DNA from: Fundidesulfovibrio terrae
GTDB taxonomy: Bacteria > Desulfobacterota > Desulfovibrionia > Desulfovibrionales > Desulfovibrionaceae
DNA length: 64,000 nucleotides
Reading direction: 5' to 3'
Assembly: GCF_022808915.1 (NCBI RefSeq)
Contig: NZ_JAKZFS010000001.1
Location: 1,380,644-1,444,643, forward strand
In this document: in pieces, positions 34,359-43,767 of the stretch
Numbering within the stretch: the first letter of the stretch is position 1
Layout of the letters: each line of letters opens with the position of its first letter
The notes under the pieces: model-generated
What the model was told of the DNA's origin: nothing
The model's database searches: none
What the model saw: the letters and a program-made list of their open reading frames with translations, nothing else
Position numbers and translations under genes: made by a program

Positions 34359-35788
34359 GGTCTGCCCTTCAGGAAATGCACGGCGTCGTTGAGTGCGGCG
34401 ATCAGTGGAGAGGGAATATATAACCCCAGGACCAGGACGCAGGCCATCAAGAGAACCACCGGCATGGTTGTGAGGATGTCTTCGCGGTACGGCGTGAAGT
34501 TGACCGCCGTGGACGCCCGGCCCTGGACGACCTGGAGGACGGTCGAGCCCATGCCGATGAAAACGACCAGGAGCAGCAGGAGGAAAAAGCCTCCCGTGGC
34601 GAAACGTCCGGCGTCGAAGGCTCCGTTAAGGATGGAGAATTCGCTGATGAAGGGGCCGAAGGGAGGAGAGCCGGTGATCGCCAGGAACCCCGCGAGGAAC
34701 AGCGCCCCGGAGAAGGGCAGCCGGCGCATCGCCCCGTGCACCTGGTCGATGCTCTTGCTGGCGTAGGCGCGGTGGATGTTTCCCGCGGAAAGGAACAGGA
34801 CGCCCTTGGTCAGGCCGTTGGTGACCACGTGCAGCAGCGTGCCGAACAGGGCAGGTCCCCCGATTCCCAACCCGATCGCCAGGATGCCCATGTGCTCGAC
34901 GCTGGAATAGGCCAGCATCCGTTTGAAATCCCGCTGTCCGACCATGAAGAGGCCGGCCACGGTCATGGAAAGAAATCCCATCAACAGCAGCAGCCGCGAA
35001 ATGTAGGCGCCCTCTCCGGCGGCTTCGCAGATGTGGTACACGCGCAGCAGGGCGAGAAACGCGCAGCTCGTGACGCCGCCGGAAAAGATGGCTCCGACCA
35101 CTCCCGGCGCTTCTCCGTAGGCGTCCGGCTTCCATGTGTGCATGGGGGCCAGCCCCATCTTCGTGCCGTAGCCGACCAGCAGCAGGACGAACGCCGCGTG
35201 CAGCCAGGACTTGGAGAGCCTCGGGGCGTTCAGCAGCAGGTCGTCGATGGCCAGGGTCGGCTCGATCCCCTGGTGCAGCGACGAGTATGCCAGGAAGAAC
35301 GTGCCCAGCAGGGCGAGGGCGATCCCGACGGAGCCGATGAGCAGGTACTTCCAGGTTGCCTCGATGCTTTGTGGCGTCCGGTTGAAATAGACGAGCGGGG
35401 CGGTGACGAGCGTGGTGGTTTCTATGGCCACCCACATAAGCCCGAGATGTTGCGACAAGACCACAAGGCTCATGACGCTGAGAAAGCCTGTCAGGCACAC
35501 GCAGAACACGCGGTTGAGCTGTGTGTCGCGGTAGTGCAGGACTCCGACGGCGTAAAACGAGCAGAGCAGAAACAGCACGCTGATCATTGGAAGTATGATG
35601 CGGCCAAGGGGGTCGAGCTTCAACCAGGGCGAACCTGCCGTCATCTCGGGGTGCATCAGGAGGAGCGCAGTCAAGGACAAATGCGCAACGGCGGCCAGGG
35701 GCAACAGCCATGGCCTCGTCCTGTTGGACGGGATCGATGCGGCGACAGCGGCCACGAAAAGGGGCACGGCAATCAGGGCGAACTCCAT
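34355..35788 (-). CDS. hyfF: HyfF/NuoN-like proton-translocating membrane subunit
   Basis: A 477-residue antiporter-like subunit with about 14 helices. The proton-channel Lys/His elements appear as GYGTKMGLAPMHTWKPDAYG and SSVEHMGILAIGLG, with a conserved Glu in WVAIETTTLVTAPL. It probably moves ions across the membrane in response to redox changes in HyfG/HyfI. It is the third antiporter-type subunit of this operon after two HyfB copies. Confidence 0.92.
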   Translation of the reverse strand: MEFALIAVPLFVAAVAASIPSNRTRPWLLPLAAVAHLSLTALLLMHPEMTAGSPWLKLDPLGRIILPMISVLFLLCSFYAVGVLHYRDTQLNRVFCVCLTGFLSVMSLVVLSQHLGLMWVAIETTTLVTAPLVYFNRTPQSIEATWKYLLIGSVGIALALLGTFFLAYSSLHQGIEPTLAIDDLLLNAPRLSKSWLHAAFVLLLVGYGTKMGLAPMHTWKPDAYGEAPGVVGAIFSGGVTSCAFLALLRVYHICEAAGEGAYISRLLLLMGFLSMTVAGLFMVGQRDFKRMLAYSSVEHMGILAIGLGIGGPALFGTLLHVVTNGLTKGVLFLSAGNIHRAYASKSIDQVHGAMRRLPFSGALFLAGFLAITGSPPFGPFISEFSILNGAFDAGRFATGGFFLLLLLVVFIGMGSTVLQVVQGRASTAVNFTPYREDILTTMPVVLLMACVLVLGLYIPSPLIAALNDAVHFLKGRP

Positions 35789-35792
35789 GGCG

Positions 35793-36434
35793 TCATTCCT
35801 TGAGTGTAACCAAACGGCGCGTGTCCATCGATGAAAACGCCTGGTTGATGTGGTTTGTTATGATGCAGATTACGAAGATGCCCACGAAAAGGTCCAGCAG
35901 CGCGCCCAATTCCACGATCAGGGGCATGGATTCAATCAGGAGCATGCCGAAGATGTATATCCCGTTCTCCAGAACAAGGTAGCCGACGACTTGGGTAAGA
36001 GCCTTGTAGCGCGTTATCAGAATGATGAAGCCGGTGAACACCGTTGCGATTGATGTCGGCACGAGCAGTTTGCCCACATGCTGGGAAGCAAGGGGGAGCT
36101 GGCTGGCGAAGAGCAGGGAGAAGGCCGTCGCGACCGCGCCGAGAATGATCGAAGGCAACAATCCGATCATGGGCTCGATTTCCCTCTTGATCTGAGCCTC
36201 ACGCAGTGCGTGGACCATGATGAGGGGGATGACGATGCCTTTCAGGGCTATGGCCATGACCGCAACCAGTACGGCGGGGAGGGTCAGATGCTGATGCACG
36301 ACGAAGGGGATGATGCCCAGCAACGCTCCCTGGGCGGACACAGCCTTTATGATCGTGTTGATGCGGCTGGTTCCCAGCGAGAGCAGGTTCAGCACCAGGA
36401 CGATGACGAGGATTCCGTTGAGATAATTGTCCAT
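35793..36434 (-). CDS. hyfE: HyfE-like membrane subunit
   Basis: A 213-residue membrane protein with seven predicted helices and the NuoK-like C-terminal half typical of HyfE (VVGYLVLENGIYIFGMLLIE). It bridges antiporter-like subunits and HyfC in group 4 complexes. It lies four bases from its neighbours on either side, so the operon is tightly packed. Confidence 0.9.
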   Translation of the reverse strand: MDNYLNGILVIVLVLNLLSLGTSRINTIIKAVSAQGALLGIIPFVVHQHLTLPAVLVAVMAIALKGIVIPLIMVHALREAQIKREIEPMIGLLPSIILGAVATAFSLLFASQLPLASQHVGKLLVPTSIATVFTGFIILITRYKALTQVVGYLVLENGIYIFGMLLIESMPLIVELGALLDLFVGIFVICIITNHINQAFSSMDTRRLVTLKE

Positions 36435-36438
36435 TGTG

Positions 36439-37356
36439 TCACCTGATCAGTAAGAGAAACCCGAATCCGCAAGAAATCAACGCGAACACGAGAAGGTACG
36501 GCACATGGCGCATCTGAAGCCTGGCCATGACGGATTCCACGATGCCGACCGCCACGGCCAAGCCCAGCATTCCGGCGACGAACAGGGGCCAATCGAGCCA
36601 GTCCGTGCTCAAGTATGACGGGGTGAGCACGTGCAGCAGCACCGCGCCGAGAACGAAAAGCTTCAGGCTGGCGGTGTAGAGGATGACGCCGAGCAACGGC
36701 CCGCTGTGGTCGAGCACCATGACCTCGTGGATCATGGTCAATTCCAGGTGTGTGTTTGGATCATCCACGGGTATCCGGCAGTTTTCGGCCAGCAGCACGA
36801 CGAAGAGGCCGATGGCGATCAGGATCAAGGGGGCGCTGCCCATCACCGAGGCGTCCACCGAAGCGCGCAGCATGTCGCTGAGCGTCAGTGAGCCCGAAAC
36901 TTTCGCCAACACCAGGAAGGCGAAGAAGACGGCCGGTTCGGAAAAACAGGCGAAGGTCACTTCCCGGGCCGCGCCCATCCCTTCAAAGGACGAACCGGTG
37001 TCCAGCGCCGCGGTTGTCGTCAGGAACCGGGCCAATCCGAAAAGATACGCAAAGAGGATGAGGTCGCCGGTGAAGGTGATGGGGGCTTGTATTTGGCCAA
37101 AAGGCACCAGCAGGCCGGCCGCCACCACGGCGGCCAAGGTTATGATCGGCCCGGCGATGAAGATCCACGTCGTGGTGTCGCTGAGCACGATGCCTTTGCG
37201 CATGAGTTTGAGGATGTCGTAATAGAGCTGCAGCAGGGGCGGGCCGACCCTGCCGCCAAAGAAGGCCTTGGTCTTGTTGATCACGCCCAGCAGCAGGGGG
37301 GGCATGAGCAACAGGAGCAGGACATGGATTGTTGTGCTTGCCATGAGTGACCTCAT
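36439..37356 (-). CDS. hyfC: HyfC/NuoH-like membrane subunit
   Basis: A 305-residue NuoH-type subunit that links the redox arm to the membrane arm. Signature segments are the first-loop GRVGPPLLQLYYDILKL, the acidic EPAVFFAFLVLA and AENCRIPVDDPNTHLELTM, the last a hallmark of the hydrogenase-type branch. The start at 37356 overlaps the hyfB2 stop as ATGA; an ATG at 37344 with GAGG is possible. Confidence 0.92.
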   Translation of the reverse strand: MRSLMASTTIHVLLLLLMPPLLLGVINKTKAFFGGRVGPPLLQLYYDILKLMRKGIVLSDTTTWIFIAGPIITLAAVVAAGLLVPFGQIQAPITFTGDLILFAYLFGLARFLTTTAALDTGSSFEGMGAAREVTFACFSEPAVFFAFLVLAKVSGSLTLSDMLRASVDASVMGSAPLILIAIGLFVVLLAENCRIPVDDPNTHLELTMIHEVMVLDHSGPLLGVILYTASLKLFVLGAVLLHVLTPSYLSTDWLDWPLFVAGMLGLAVAVGIVESVMARLQMRHVPYLLVFALISCGFGFLLLIR

Positions 37357-39335
37357 AGTGATCCCCAGAAAATCAAAGCGAATAGGATTGTGAGGATATA
37401 GATCAGGTAGAGGTGGGTTTGTCCTTGCTGTATCACGCGAAGGGTCGAGAAATACTTTCCGCAGACGTGGAACAATGGAAAAGCGAAGCGGTCCAGGACC
37501 AAGTCGAGGACGGTGCTTTTGAACTGGTCCTGGGCCGGGAAAAGGCCGCGTAACGCGGGCCGACTGTATTTGGGAAGGATGATGAACGTGAACAGGTGGA
37601 CGATGGACTGGACAAAGGACGACCCCGTATACTGCATGCGTGCCGCCGGCCGGGCGTAGCCGCAGTCCCAGGTGTTTGTCTTGCGTATCGTTCTGGTGCG
37701 GAGGAACATCCTCAAGGACAGGGCGAGGGCTCCCACGGTTGCCAGGAGCAGCAGCCCCATCACGGAGATTGAAGAGAAGGGCGCAAGTGCGGCGAGTGAC
37801 AACCCTCGCGGGCCGTCCAGAACAGTCCATGTCCGCACCGCCTTCTCAAGCACCGGTACGGCGGCCATCGGGAACAGACCCAGCCCGGCGCAACCGGCCA
37901 TCAGGATTCCCATGGGTATGAGCATACTGGCGTGCGGATCGTGCGCGCCGCTTGCCGCGTCGCTGCGGGGCGAGCCGAGAAACACTGTGCCCAGCAGCTT
38001 CACGAAGCAGGCCACCGCCATCGCGCCGACAGTCGCCAGAACGACCGCCCCCACCGCCACTGCCGCTCCCGGCCTGCCGGTCGCCGGGTCCAGGGCGCCG
38101 AAGAAGCCCAGATACAGCAGCCATTCGCTGACGAATCCGTTCAGCGGGGGGAGGGCGGAGATGGCGAGCGCGCCCACTCCGAAGGAGAACGCCGCCTGTG
38201 GCATTCGCTTGGCCAAACCGCCCAGGCGGTCCATGTCGCGCGTGTGCGTCGCGTGGATGATAGCCCCCGCGTTGAAAAACAACAGCGGTTTGAACAGGCT
38301 GTGGTTCCAGACGTGCAGCAACGCTCCACCCAGCCCCAACACGATCCAGTCGGCGCGTCCGAGCGAGCGGCCCAGCAAGGCCAGGCCCAGGCCCATGGCG
38401 ATGATGCCGACGTTTTCGATGCTGCTGTAGGCCAGCAACCGTTTGATGTCCCGCTGGCCTATGGCGAAAGCGATGCCCGCGATGCCGGTGACTCCTCCGA
38501 CGCAGAGCAGCGTCCCTCCCCACCACGACGCCTCGGCGGGAAGCAGTCCGGTCAGCCGCACGATGCCGTATATGCCCATCTTCAGCATGACGCCGGACAT
38601 CACCGCAGAAACATGGCTCGGCGCGTTGGCGTGTGCGCCCGGCAGCCAGACGTGCAGCGGCATGAGCCCGGCCTTGAATCCAAAACCCGTCAACGCCAGG
38701 AGGAATATCGCTCCGGCCATGCCCCCGGGCATCGCGTGCGCGGGTTCGAGGGCGAACGAACCCGTGGCGTGACGCCACAGCGCGAACATGGCGAAGAGGC
38801 AGAGCGTCCCCATGTGGGTGGCGATGAGGTAGATCCAGCCTGCCTGGCGCACGTCTGGATTGCCTTCCTCCGCGGTCGCCGCGAAGTAGGCCGAAATGGC
38901 CATCAATTCCCACGCGATCAGCAGCAGCACGCCGTCCCGCGCGATGACCACCATGGCCATCGCTCCGGCCAGAAACCCGCAGGACAAGCCCAGGCGGCGT
39001 CCGCTCCGGGGGTGCTCGAACGGCTTCCAGTACCCCCATCCGTAGAATGATCCGAGCGTCGGCACGACGAATATCGGGCCCAGGAACAGGAGGCTGATCG
39101 GGTCGACGGCCACCGCGAACCGTCCCCAGGGAAGAAGCCACGGCAGGCTAATGGACTGCGGATTTGCATCATTGAAAGCCGCAACCATGCCGCACAGCCC
39201 AAGCGTGCTGCCGACCGCCATGACCACCGACGCGACTCGCTGGCCTGTCGTGGATCGCGCCGCGAACATGCACCCGATCAGGCCGCTCAAAGGCAGCAGC
39301 GCAATTCCAAACAGAATCGTTTCGACACCGGACAT
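37353..39335 (-). CDS. hyfB: HyfB-like antiporter subunit, second copy
   Basis: A 660-residue NuoL-type antiporter-like subunit with about 16 helices. The proton-path residues lie in ELMAISAYFAAT (Glu), GFGFKAGLMPLHVWLPGAHA (Lys) and VMLKMGIYGIVRL. It shares long blocks with the upstream gene at 39390-41408, so the two are tandem paralogues. The C-terminal region (TWDCGYARPAARMQYTGSSF) is of HyfB type. Two HyfB proteins plus HyfF give three ion-pumping modules. Confidence 0.92.
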   Translation of the reverse strand: MSGVETILFGIALLPLSGLIGCMFAARSTTGQRVASVVMAVGSTLGLCGMVAAFNDANPQSISLPWLLPWGRFAVAVDPISLLFLGPIFVVPTLGSFYGWGYWKPFEHPRSGRRLGLSCGFLAGAMAMVVIARDGVLLLIAWELMAISAYFAATAEEGNPDVRQAGWIYLIATHMGTLCLFAMFALWRHATGSFALEPAHAMPGGMAGAIFLLALTGFGFKAGLMPLHVWLPGAHANAPSHVSAVMSGVMLKMGIYGIVRLTGLLPAEASWWGGTLLCVGGVTGIAGIAFAIGQRDIKRLLAYSSIENVGIIAMGLGLALLGRSLGRADWIVLGLGGALLHVWNHSLFKPLLFFNAGAIIHATHTRDMDRLGGLAKRMPQAAFSFGVGALAISALPPLNGFVSEWLLYLGFFGALDPATGRPGAAVAVGAVVLATVGAMAVACFVKLLGTVFLGSPRSDAASGAHDPHASMLIPMGILMAGCAGLGLFPMAAVPVLEKAVRTWTVLDGPRGLSLAALAPFSSISVMGLLLLATVGALALSLRMFLRTRTIRKTNTWDCGYARPAARMQYTGSSFVQSIVHLFTFIILPKYSRPALRGLFPAQDQFKSTVLDLVLDRFAFPLFHVCGKYFSTLRVIQQGQTHLYLIYILTILFALIFWGSL

Positions 39336-39389
39336 TACACAAATACCTCAGTATGACCGCGAAATGTATTTATATATGCATGTATTGCG

Positions 39390-41408
39390 TCAACGCACAA
39401 ACAGCCGTGCATAGAACTCTTCCATGGGCATCAAAGCACATAGCATCACGAGGAGCGTCGTCAGAATGTACAGCACGTAATGCTGCGTCAGTCCTCGTTG
39501 AACCCAGTGGACCCAATGAAACAGCCGCTCGAAAAAATGGCCGACAGGGACGAGCAGCCTGTCCATCACCGCGTCGTCGACATGGCTGTGCATTTTCGAC
39601 GGACGGGGGAACGGTCCCCCAAGACGGGGGAGATGCGTGCGGGGACGAAGAACCCAGCGGAACACCCTGACGATCATCTGGGCAAAAGAGGATGCGCTGT
39701 ATTGCATGCGCGTGGTCGGCCTGGCGTAGCCGCAGTCCCAGGTGATGACCTTGTAGGCCCGCCGGCCGCGAAATGCGGTGGCGACGGCGACCACTGCGGT
39801 CACACAGGCTATGGCGATGGAAATGCCGCCGACGGTGCCCAGCGGCACCAATTCGTCAATGCGCATCGGCGCTTGCCGTATCCCGTCCGTCCAACTGGCC
39901 GTCGCGGCGTTCAGGGCCGGACTTGCCAGCATCGGGGCCAGTCCGATCAGGACGCAGCAGGCGGCTAGAACGCCGATGGGCGCCAGCATCGAAAACGGGG
40001 ACTCCTGGGCGAGAGCCGCGCCGCGCGTGCGCGGGCTTCCCAGGAAGACCACGCCGTACACCTTCACGAAACAGGCGACGGCCAGCGCGCCGATCATCGC
40101 CAGCCCCGGAACGGCCAGAACCAGGCCGGCTCCATTCCCTCCGTTGGCGATCACGCTTCGGAGAAGGCCGACATAGACGAAGAACTCGCTCACGAATCCG
40201 TTCAGAGGCGGCAAGCCGCAGATGGCCACCGCGCCCAGGCAGAACATCGCCGCCGTCCAGGGCATGGACTTGGCCAGCCCTCCCAACCGGTCGATCTCCC
40301 GCGTTCGCGCCCCGTGCAGGACCGAACCGGCGCACAAAAACAGCAACGACTTGAAGAGAGCATGGTTCCAGACGTGCAGCAGGCAACCGGCCAGACCCAA
40401 CGCCACCCATTCGGGACGCCCGGCGGAGCGTCCCAGCATCGCCAGGCCGAGGCCCATCAGGATGATGCCGATGTTCTCGACGCTGTGATACGCCAGCAAC
40501 CGTTTCAGGTCGTGCTGTCCAAGGGCGAACACCACGCCCAGGAGGCCGCTGACGACGCCGAGGAGCAGGATCAGGCCGCCCCAGCCAACGGGAGGGTCGG
40601 GAAGCAGGGAGAGCATCCGCAAGAGCCCGTAGATGCCCATCTTGAGCACGACCCCGGACAGGATCGCCGAAACGTGGCTGGGGGCGTTGGCGTGAGCGCC
40701 CGGCAACCAGAAGTGGAGAGGCATCATGCCGGCCTTGAGGCCGAAGCCGAACAGCGCCAGCAGGAACAGGCAATTCTTGACGCTCTGGCTCAGGGCGTCG
40801 CTGGCGGCGGGAAGCAGCCCATAGGAACCGGTCGCCCAATGCCACAGCGTGAACAGCGCGAACAGGGCCAGGGTGCCGATGTGCGTCGCTATCAGATATA
40901 CCCAGCCGGCTTGGCGGCACTCGGCGCGATGGTCCTCCGTGCTGACCAGGAAGAACGCCGCCAGCGCCATAACCTCCCATCCCAGCAGGAAGGCCATGGC
41001 ATGACGGCTGATGACCAGCAGCACCATGCCGAGCATCAGCAGGCCCCAGAAAAGAGGCAGCTTGCGGCCGCTCCGGGGATGTTCGCGTTGCCGCCAGTAT
41101 CCGAGCCCGTAAAGTGATCCGAGTCCGCCGCCCAGAAATATGGGGACCAGAAAGAACGCGCTCAGGGCGTCGACGCCGATGAAGCTCCGGCTCGCGGGAG
41201 GCCATGGCAGGACAAGCGTCGCGTCATCTGGGGCGGCGTAGCCCAGGTAGGCTCCAGCCAGGCCGAGAACCGCGCCGAGGGCCATCAGGGACGCGGCGAT
41301 ACGCTGACCCCAAGGCGAGGTCCTGGGCGACAACAGGCCCGGAACCCCGCTCGCGCCCATGGAGCACATGGCCGCCAGGATCAACGTGAGAGCCACGGAG
41401 AACCCCAT
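39390..41408 (-). CDS. hyfB: HyfB-like antiporter subunit, first copy
   Basis: A 672-residue antiporter-like membrane subunit paralogous to the next gene. Key segments are LGWEVMALAAFFLV (Glu), GFGLKAGMMPLHFWLPGAHA (Lys), VLKMGIYGLLRM and HSVENIGIILMGLG. The C-terminal element is TWDCGYARPTTRMQYSASSF. It is the first structural gene of the Ehr operon, 41 bases after the HTH-EIIA gene. No strong ribosome binding site is visible at the ATG at 41408. Confidence 0.92.
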   Translation of the reverse strand: MGFSVALTLILAAMCSMGASGVPGLLSPRTSPWGQRIAASLMALGAVLGLAGAYLGYAAPDDATLVLPWPPASRSFIGVDALSAFFLVPIFLGGGLGSLYGLGYWRQREHPRSGRKLPLFWGLLMLGMVLLVISRHAMAFLLGWEVMALAAFFLVSTEDHRAECRQAGWVYLIATHIGTLALFALFTLWHWATGSYGLLPAASDALSQSVKNCLFLLALFGFGLKAGMMPLHFWLPGAHANAPSHVSAILSGVVLKMGIYGLLRMLSLLPDPPVGWGGLILLLGVVSGLLGVVFALGQHDLKRLLAYHSVENIGIILMGLGLAMLGRSAGRPEWVALGLAGCLLHVWNHALFKSLLFLCAGSVLHGARTREIDRLGGLAKSMPWTAAMFCLGAVAICGLPPLNGFVSEFFVYVGLLRSVIANGGNGAGLVLAVPGLAMIGALAVACFVKVYGVVFLGSPRTRGAALAQESPFSMLAPIGVLAACCVLIGLAPMLASPALNAATASWTDGIRQAPMRIDELVPLGTVGGISIAIACVTAVVAVATAFRGRRAYKVITWDCGYARPTTRMQYSASSFAQMIVRVFRWVLRPRTHLPRLGGPFPRPSKMHSHVDDAVMDRLLVPVGHFFERLFHWVHWVQRGLTQHYVLYILTTLLVMLCALMPMEEFYARLFVR

Positions 41409-41449
41409 GCGCGGTCATGAAGGTCGACGCGTCGCTTGTCCAAGGCGGT

Positions 41450-42163
41450 CTACCTGATGGGGACGGCGCTGCCGCTGGCTAACGCGGTCTGCGCCATCTC
41501 TATGCTTGATACCGTCTCCATCAGTTCCTCTTGCGAGGCCTGCCGCTTCAACGCCGCCTTGAAGGTCTTGTCCAGCAGCGCAAAACTCAGTCGCGACAGC
41601 AGGTGGAGGTGATCCCTGACCGTCGGGCTGATGAGTGTAAATAAAATGTTGACAGGGAGGCCGTCCGGGGCGCCGAAATCTATCGGATGATCCAGGAAGC
41701 AGAGCCAGATCGAGGGGTTGGTCACATGCAGGACGACCGGGTTGCGAACGTGGGGGATGGCCACGCCGTCTCCGACGCAGGTTGAGCCAAGGGCCTCGCG
41801 GGCCAGCAGCACCTGGTAGAGGAAGTCCTTGTCCACTTCCTCCTCTTCGGGAAATGAGAGCGTGTCGATCACTGCCCGCAGCACCGAGGCCTTGTCGTTG
41901 CCCCCTACATGGTAGAAAATTCCACCAGCCTTCAAGCTTTCAAGGAGAGAGGGGAGGCGCTCGTCTTCGGTTTCGGCCTCAAGAAAAACTTCGGGGGAAG
42001 CCAGGATACGCCGGGAAGACGCCCATTCCAGCAGCTCCACCCGGTTGAACCGGTACTCTTCGTTGATCTTGTAAAAAGGGATGGCCTCCTGTTTGATCCA
42101 ATCGTAGATATCTTTTGTGGGTACTTTCAGAATATTTGCTGCGTCACGAACCGATAGTTGCAT
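41450..42163 (-). CDS. HTH-EIIA(Ntr) fusion regulator at the head of the Ehr operon
   Basis: A 237-residue protein. Residues 1-50 form an excisionase/MerR-type helix-turn-helix (SVRDAANILKVPTKDIYDWI, YRFNRVELLEWA). Residues about 70-225 are a PTS EIIA (PtsN/FruA-type) domain with the phosphorylatable His138 in GVAIPHVRNP. No sugar-permease genes are nearby, so a regulatory role driven by PTS-Ntr phosphorylation or a metabolic signal is likely. It is cotranscribed with the Ehr genes by spacing. GAGGGAG precedes the ATG. Confidence 0.85.
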   Translation of the reverse strand: MQLSVRDAANILKVPTKDIYDWIKQEAIPFYKINEEYRFNRVELLEWASSRRILASPEVFLEAETEDERLPSLLESLKAGGIFYHVGGNDKASVLRAVIDTLSFPEEEEVDKDFLYQVLLAREALGSTCVGDGVAIPHVRNPVVLHVTNPSIWLCFLDHPIDFGAPDGLPVNILFTLISPTVRDHLHLLSRLSFALLDKTFKAALKRQASQEELMETVSSIEMAQTALASGSAVPIR

Positions 42164-42834
42164 TGCTCCCTCGCGAAATTTTCTAGTTGTTGAGGCTAGA
42201 GTCTACGCAATTTTCGCCATGCGCTGGTCCTGTATCCCGATGCAGTCCGATTTATAAGCGTTTCGCTTTTTTGTGTTTGTTTGAGTGGTGTTGAAAGATG
42301 AAATGATCCATGTTGTTTGTGGTGATAAGCGGTATGTTGATTTTAAGAGAGTGGATTGGATATGTGCTATGTGTGTAATGTATGTAGCTTTTGCTTCTAG
42401 AGCTGTTGTGTTCCCTGTGGGCACAAGTTGTCCTCACAAGGAGTTCTGGGTGTCATGTCGGTTTCCGCGCGTTGTCACAAGACTCCGTTGTGGATAATCT
42501 CAATGTGCGTCCGCGAGAGTATATTCTGGATGCTTCGTAACTATAGCTCAGTAAGGGAAGGTGTCAACGGCTATTATACGTAAACAATAAGTGTACTAAG
42601 AAAACAAAAAGTAGACAAAAGGGTTGCGCGTGGCGGGGGGCGGTGGGTGCCCTCGTGGTCGTTTTCTGGGGCGCGAGTGTCGTGTCGGTTGTGGCTGCAA
42701 AAGGAGGCTAGGCTCCCGCACTGCATCATCACTGGCGTGCGGAGCAACGGCCACTTGCCCCAAATTGCCTTCCGGCAGGGGGGCGCTTCTCTGTGTGGTT
42801 GCTTCTGCTTCGTAAGGCGTGGAGCGGCTCTGCG
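42164..42834. other. AT-rich intergenic region upstream of the Ehr operon
   Basis: About 670 bases between the start of the HTH-EIIA gene and the 3' end of ctaB, on the same strand. The stretch 42240-42610 is much more AT-rich than the rest of the window and probably holds promoters. I see no gene with coding character, no tRNA and no convincing terminator for the cyo operon. Confidence 0.4.
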
Positions 42835-43767
42835 CTACAACTGCCCCATGGCGATCATCCCCGCAGGGGGCTTTGCGAAGTCGATCGACATCATGATGCT
42901 CAGGATGAAGATGGTCAGGATGGAAAAGAGGTACAGCCTTCTGGACCAAAGACGATCGTCGCATGTCTTGTACCCGTGCAAAGCCATGCACAGCCAGCAC
43001 AAGCCCAGTCCGGTGGCGACGGCAAGGTAGGCGTGGCCTGCGTATCCGAAGGCGGTGAGCATCTGGGCCCCGAGGATAAAGGCGACGGTATGCCAGATGA
43101 TGTGTCTTTTTGTCGCAGAGATACCTGATCTGACGGACATTACGGGAATTTTTGCTGCAGCATAATCGTTGTACCGGAAAATAGTGATCGCATACGAATG
43201 CGGTATCTGCCAGAGGCTGAAGATGGCCAATACCAGCAGCGCGCCAATATCGAAGGTGTTCCTTGCGGAGCAATAGGCCGCAAGAGGCGGTGCAGCCCCT
43301 GCTAGGCTTCCGATGATCGTGCTGTAGGCGGAGTTGCGTTTCAGGTATAAGCTGTAGACGCCGACGTATATCACGAAACCCGCCAGGGCGATGGCCAGGG
43401 TCAGCGGGGTAGTCCCCGCCGAGAGTATTGCCGTGCCCGCCATGCCCAACGCAGTGGCATAAACAAGGCTCCCTTTCAGTGAGATTGCCCCCGTGGCAAG
43501 TGCGCGGCCACATGTTCTGGTCATGTCTTTATCTATGTTTCTGTCGATATAATTGTTGAATATGCATCCAGAAGCCACAACACAGGACAGTCCTGTCATA
43601 ACAGACAGGAAGTTGGTGATGGACAGGTGTCCTTGAGCGGCAAGAAAAAAAGCGCCTGCTGCTGATATCAGGTTGGCGGCGACCAGTCTTGGTTTTGTGA
43701 CAAGAAAATAATTCTTGAGCACTTCTGATGATCTTACATCCTGTAGTGCAGACTGTACATGATCCAT
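42835..43767 (-). CDS. ctaB: Protoheme IX farnesyltransferase (heme O synthase)
   Basis: A 310-residue UbiA-family prenyltransferase that makes heme O for the bo3 oxidase. It has about nine helices. The two Asp-rich motifs are seen as NNYIDRNIDKDMTRT and, more weakly, the second-half loop FRYNDYAAAKIPVM. LVTKPRLVAANLISA is the usual N-terminal element. The annotated start overlaps cyoD by 34 bases; a GTG at 43722 would avoid overlap and keep all conserved parts. Confidence 0.93.
   Translation of the reverse strand: MDHVQSALQDVRSSEVLKNYFLVTKPRLVAANLISAAGAFFLAAQGHLSITNFLSVMTGLSCVVASGCIFNNYIDRNIDKDMTRTCGRALATGAISLKGSLVYATALGMAGTAILSAGTTPLTLAIALAGFVIYVGVYSLYLKRNSAYSTIIGSLAGAAPPLAAYCSARNTFDIGALLVLAIFSLWQIPHSYAITIFRYNDYAAAKIPVMSVRSGISATKRHIIWHTVAFILGAQMLTAFGYAGHAYLAVATGLGLCWLCMALHGYKTCDDRLWSRRLYLFSILTIFILSIMMSIDFAKPPAGMIAMGQL

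Noticed and set aside
42164-42240. A sigma-54 promoter for the HTH-EIIA/Ehr operon (TGGC...TTGC on the minus strand)
   Set aside because: The GG and GC dinucleotides are eight, not ten, bases apart.
42285-42497. A 70-codon plus-strand frame in the AT-rich gap upstream of the Ehr operon
   Set aside because: No ribosome binding site and no domain; the region is compositionally promoter-like.
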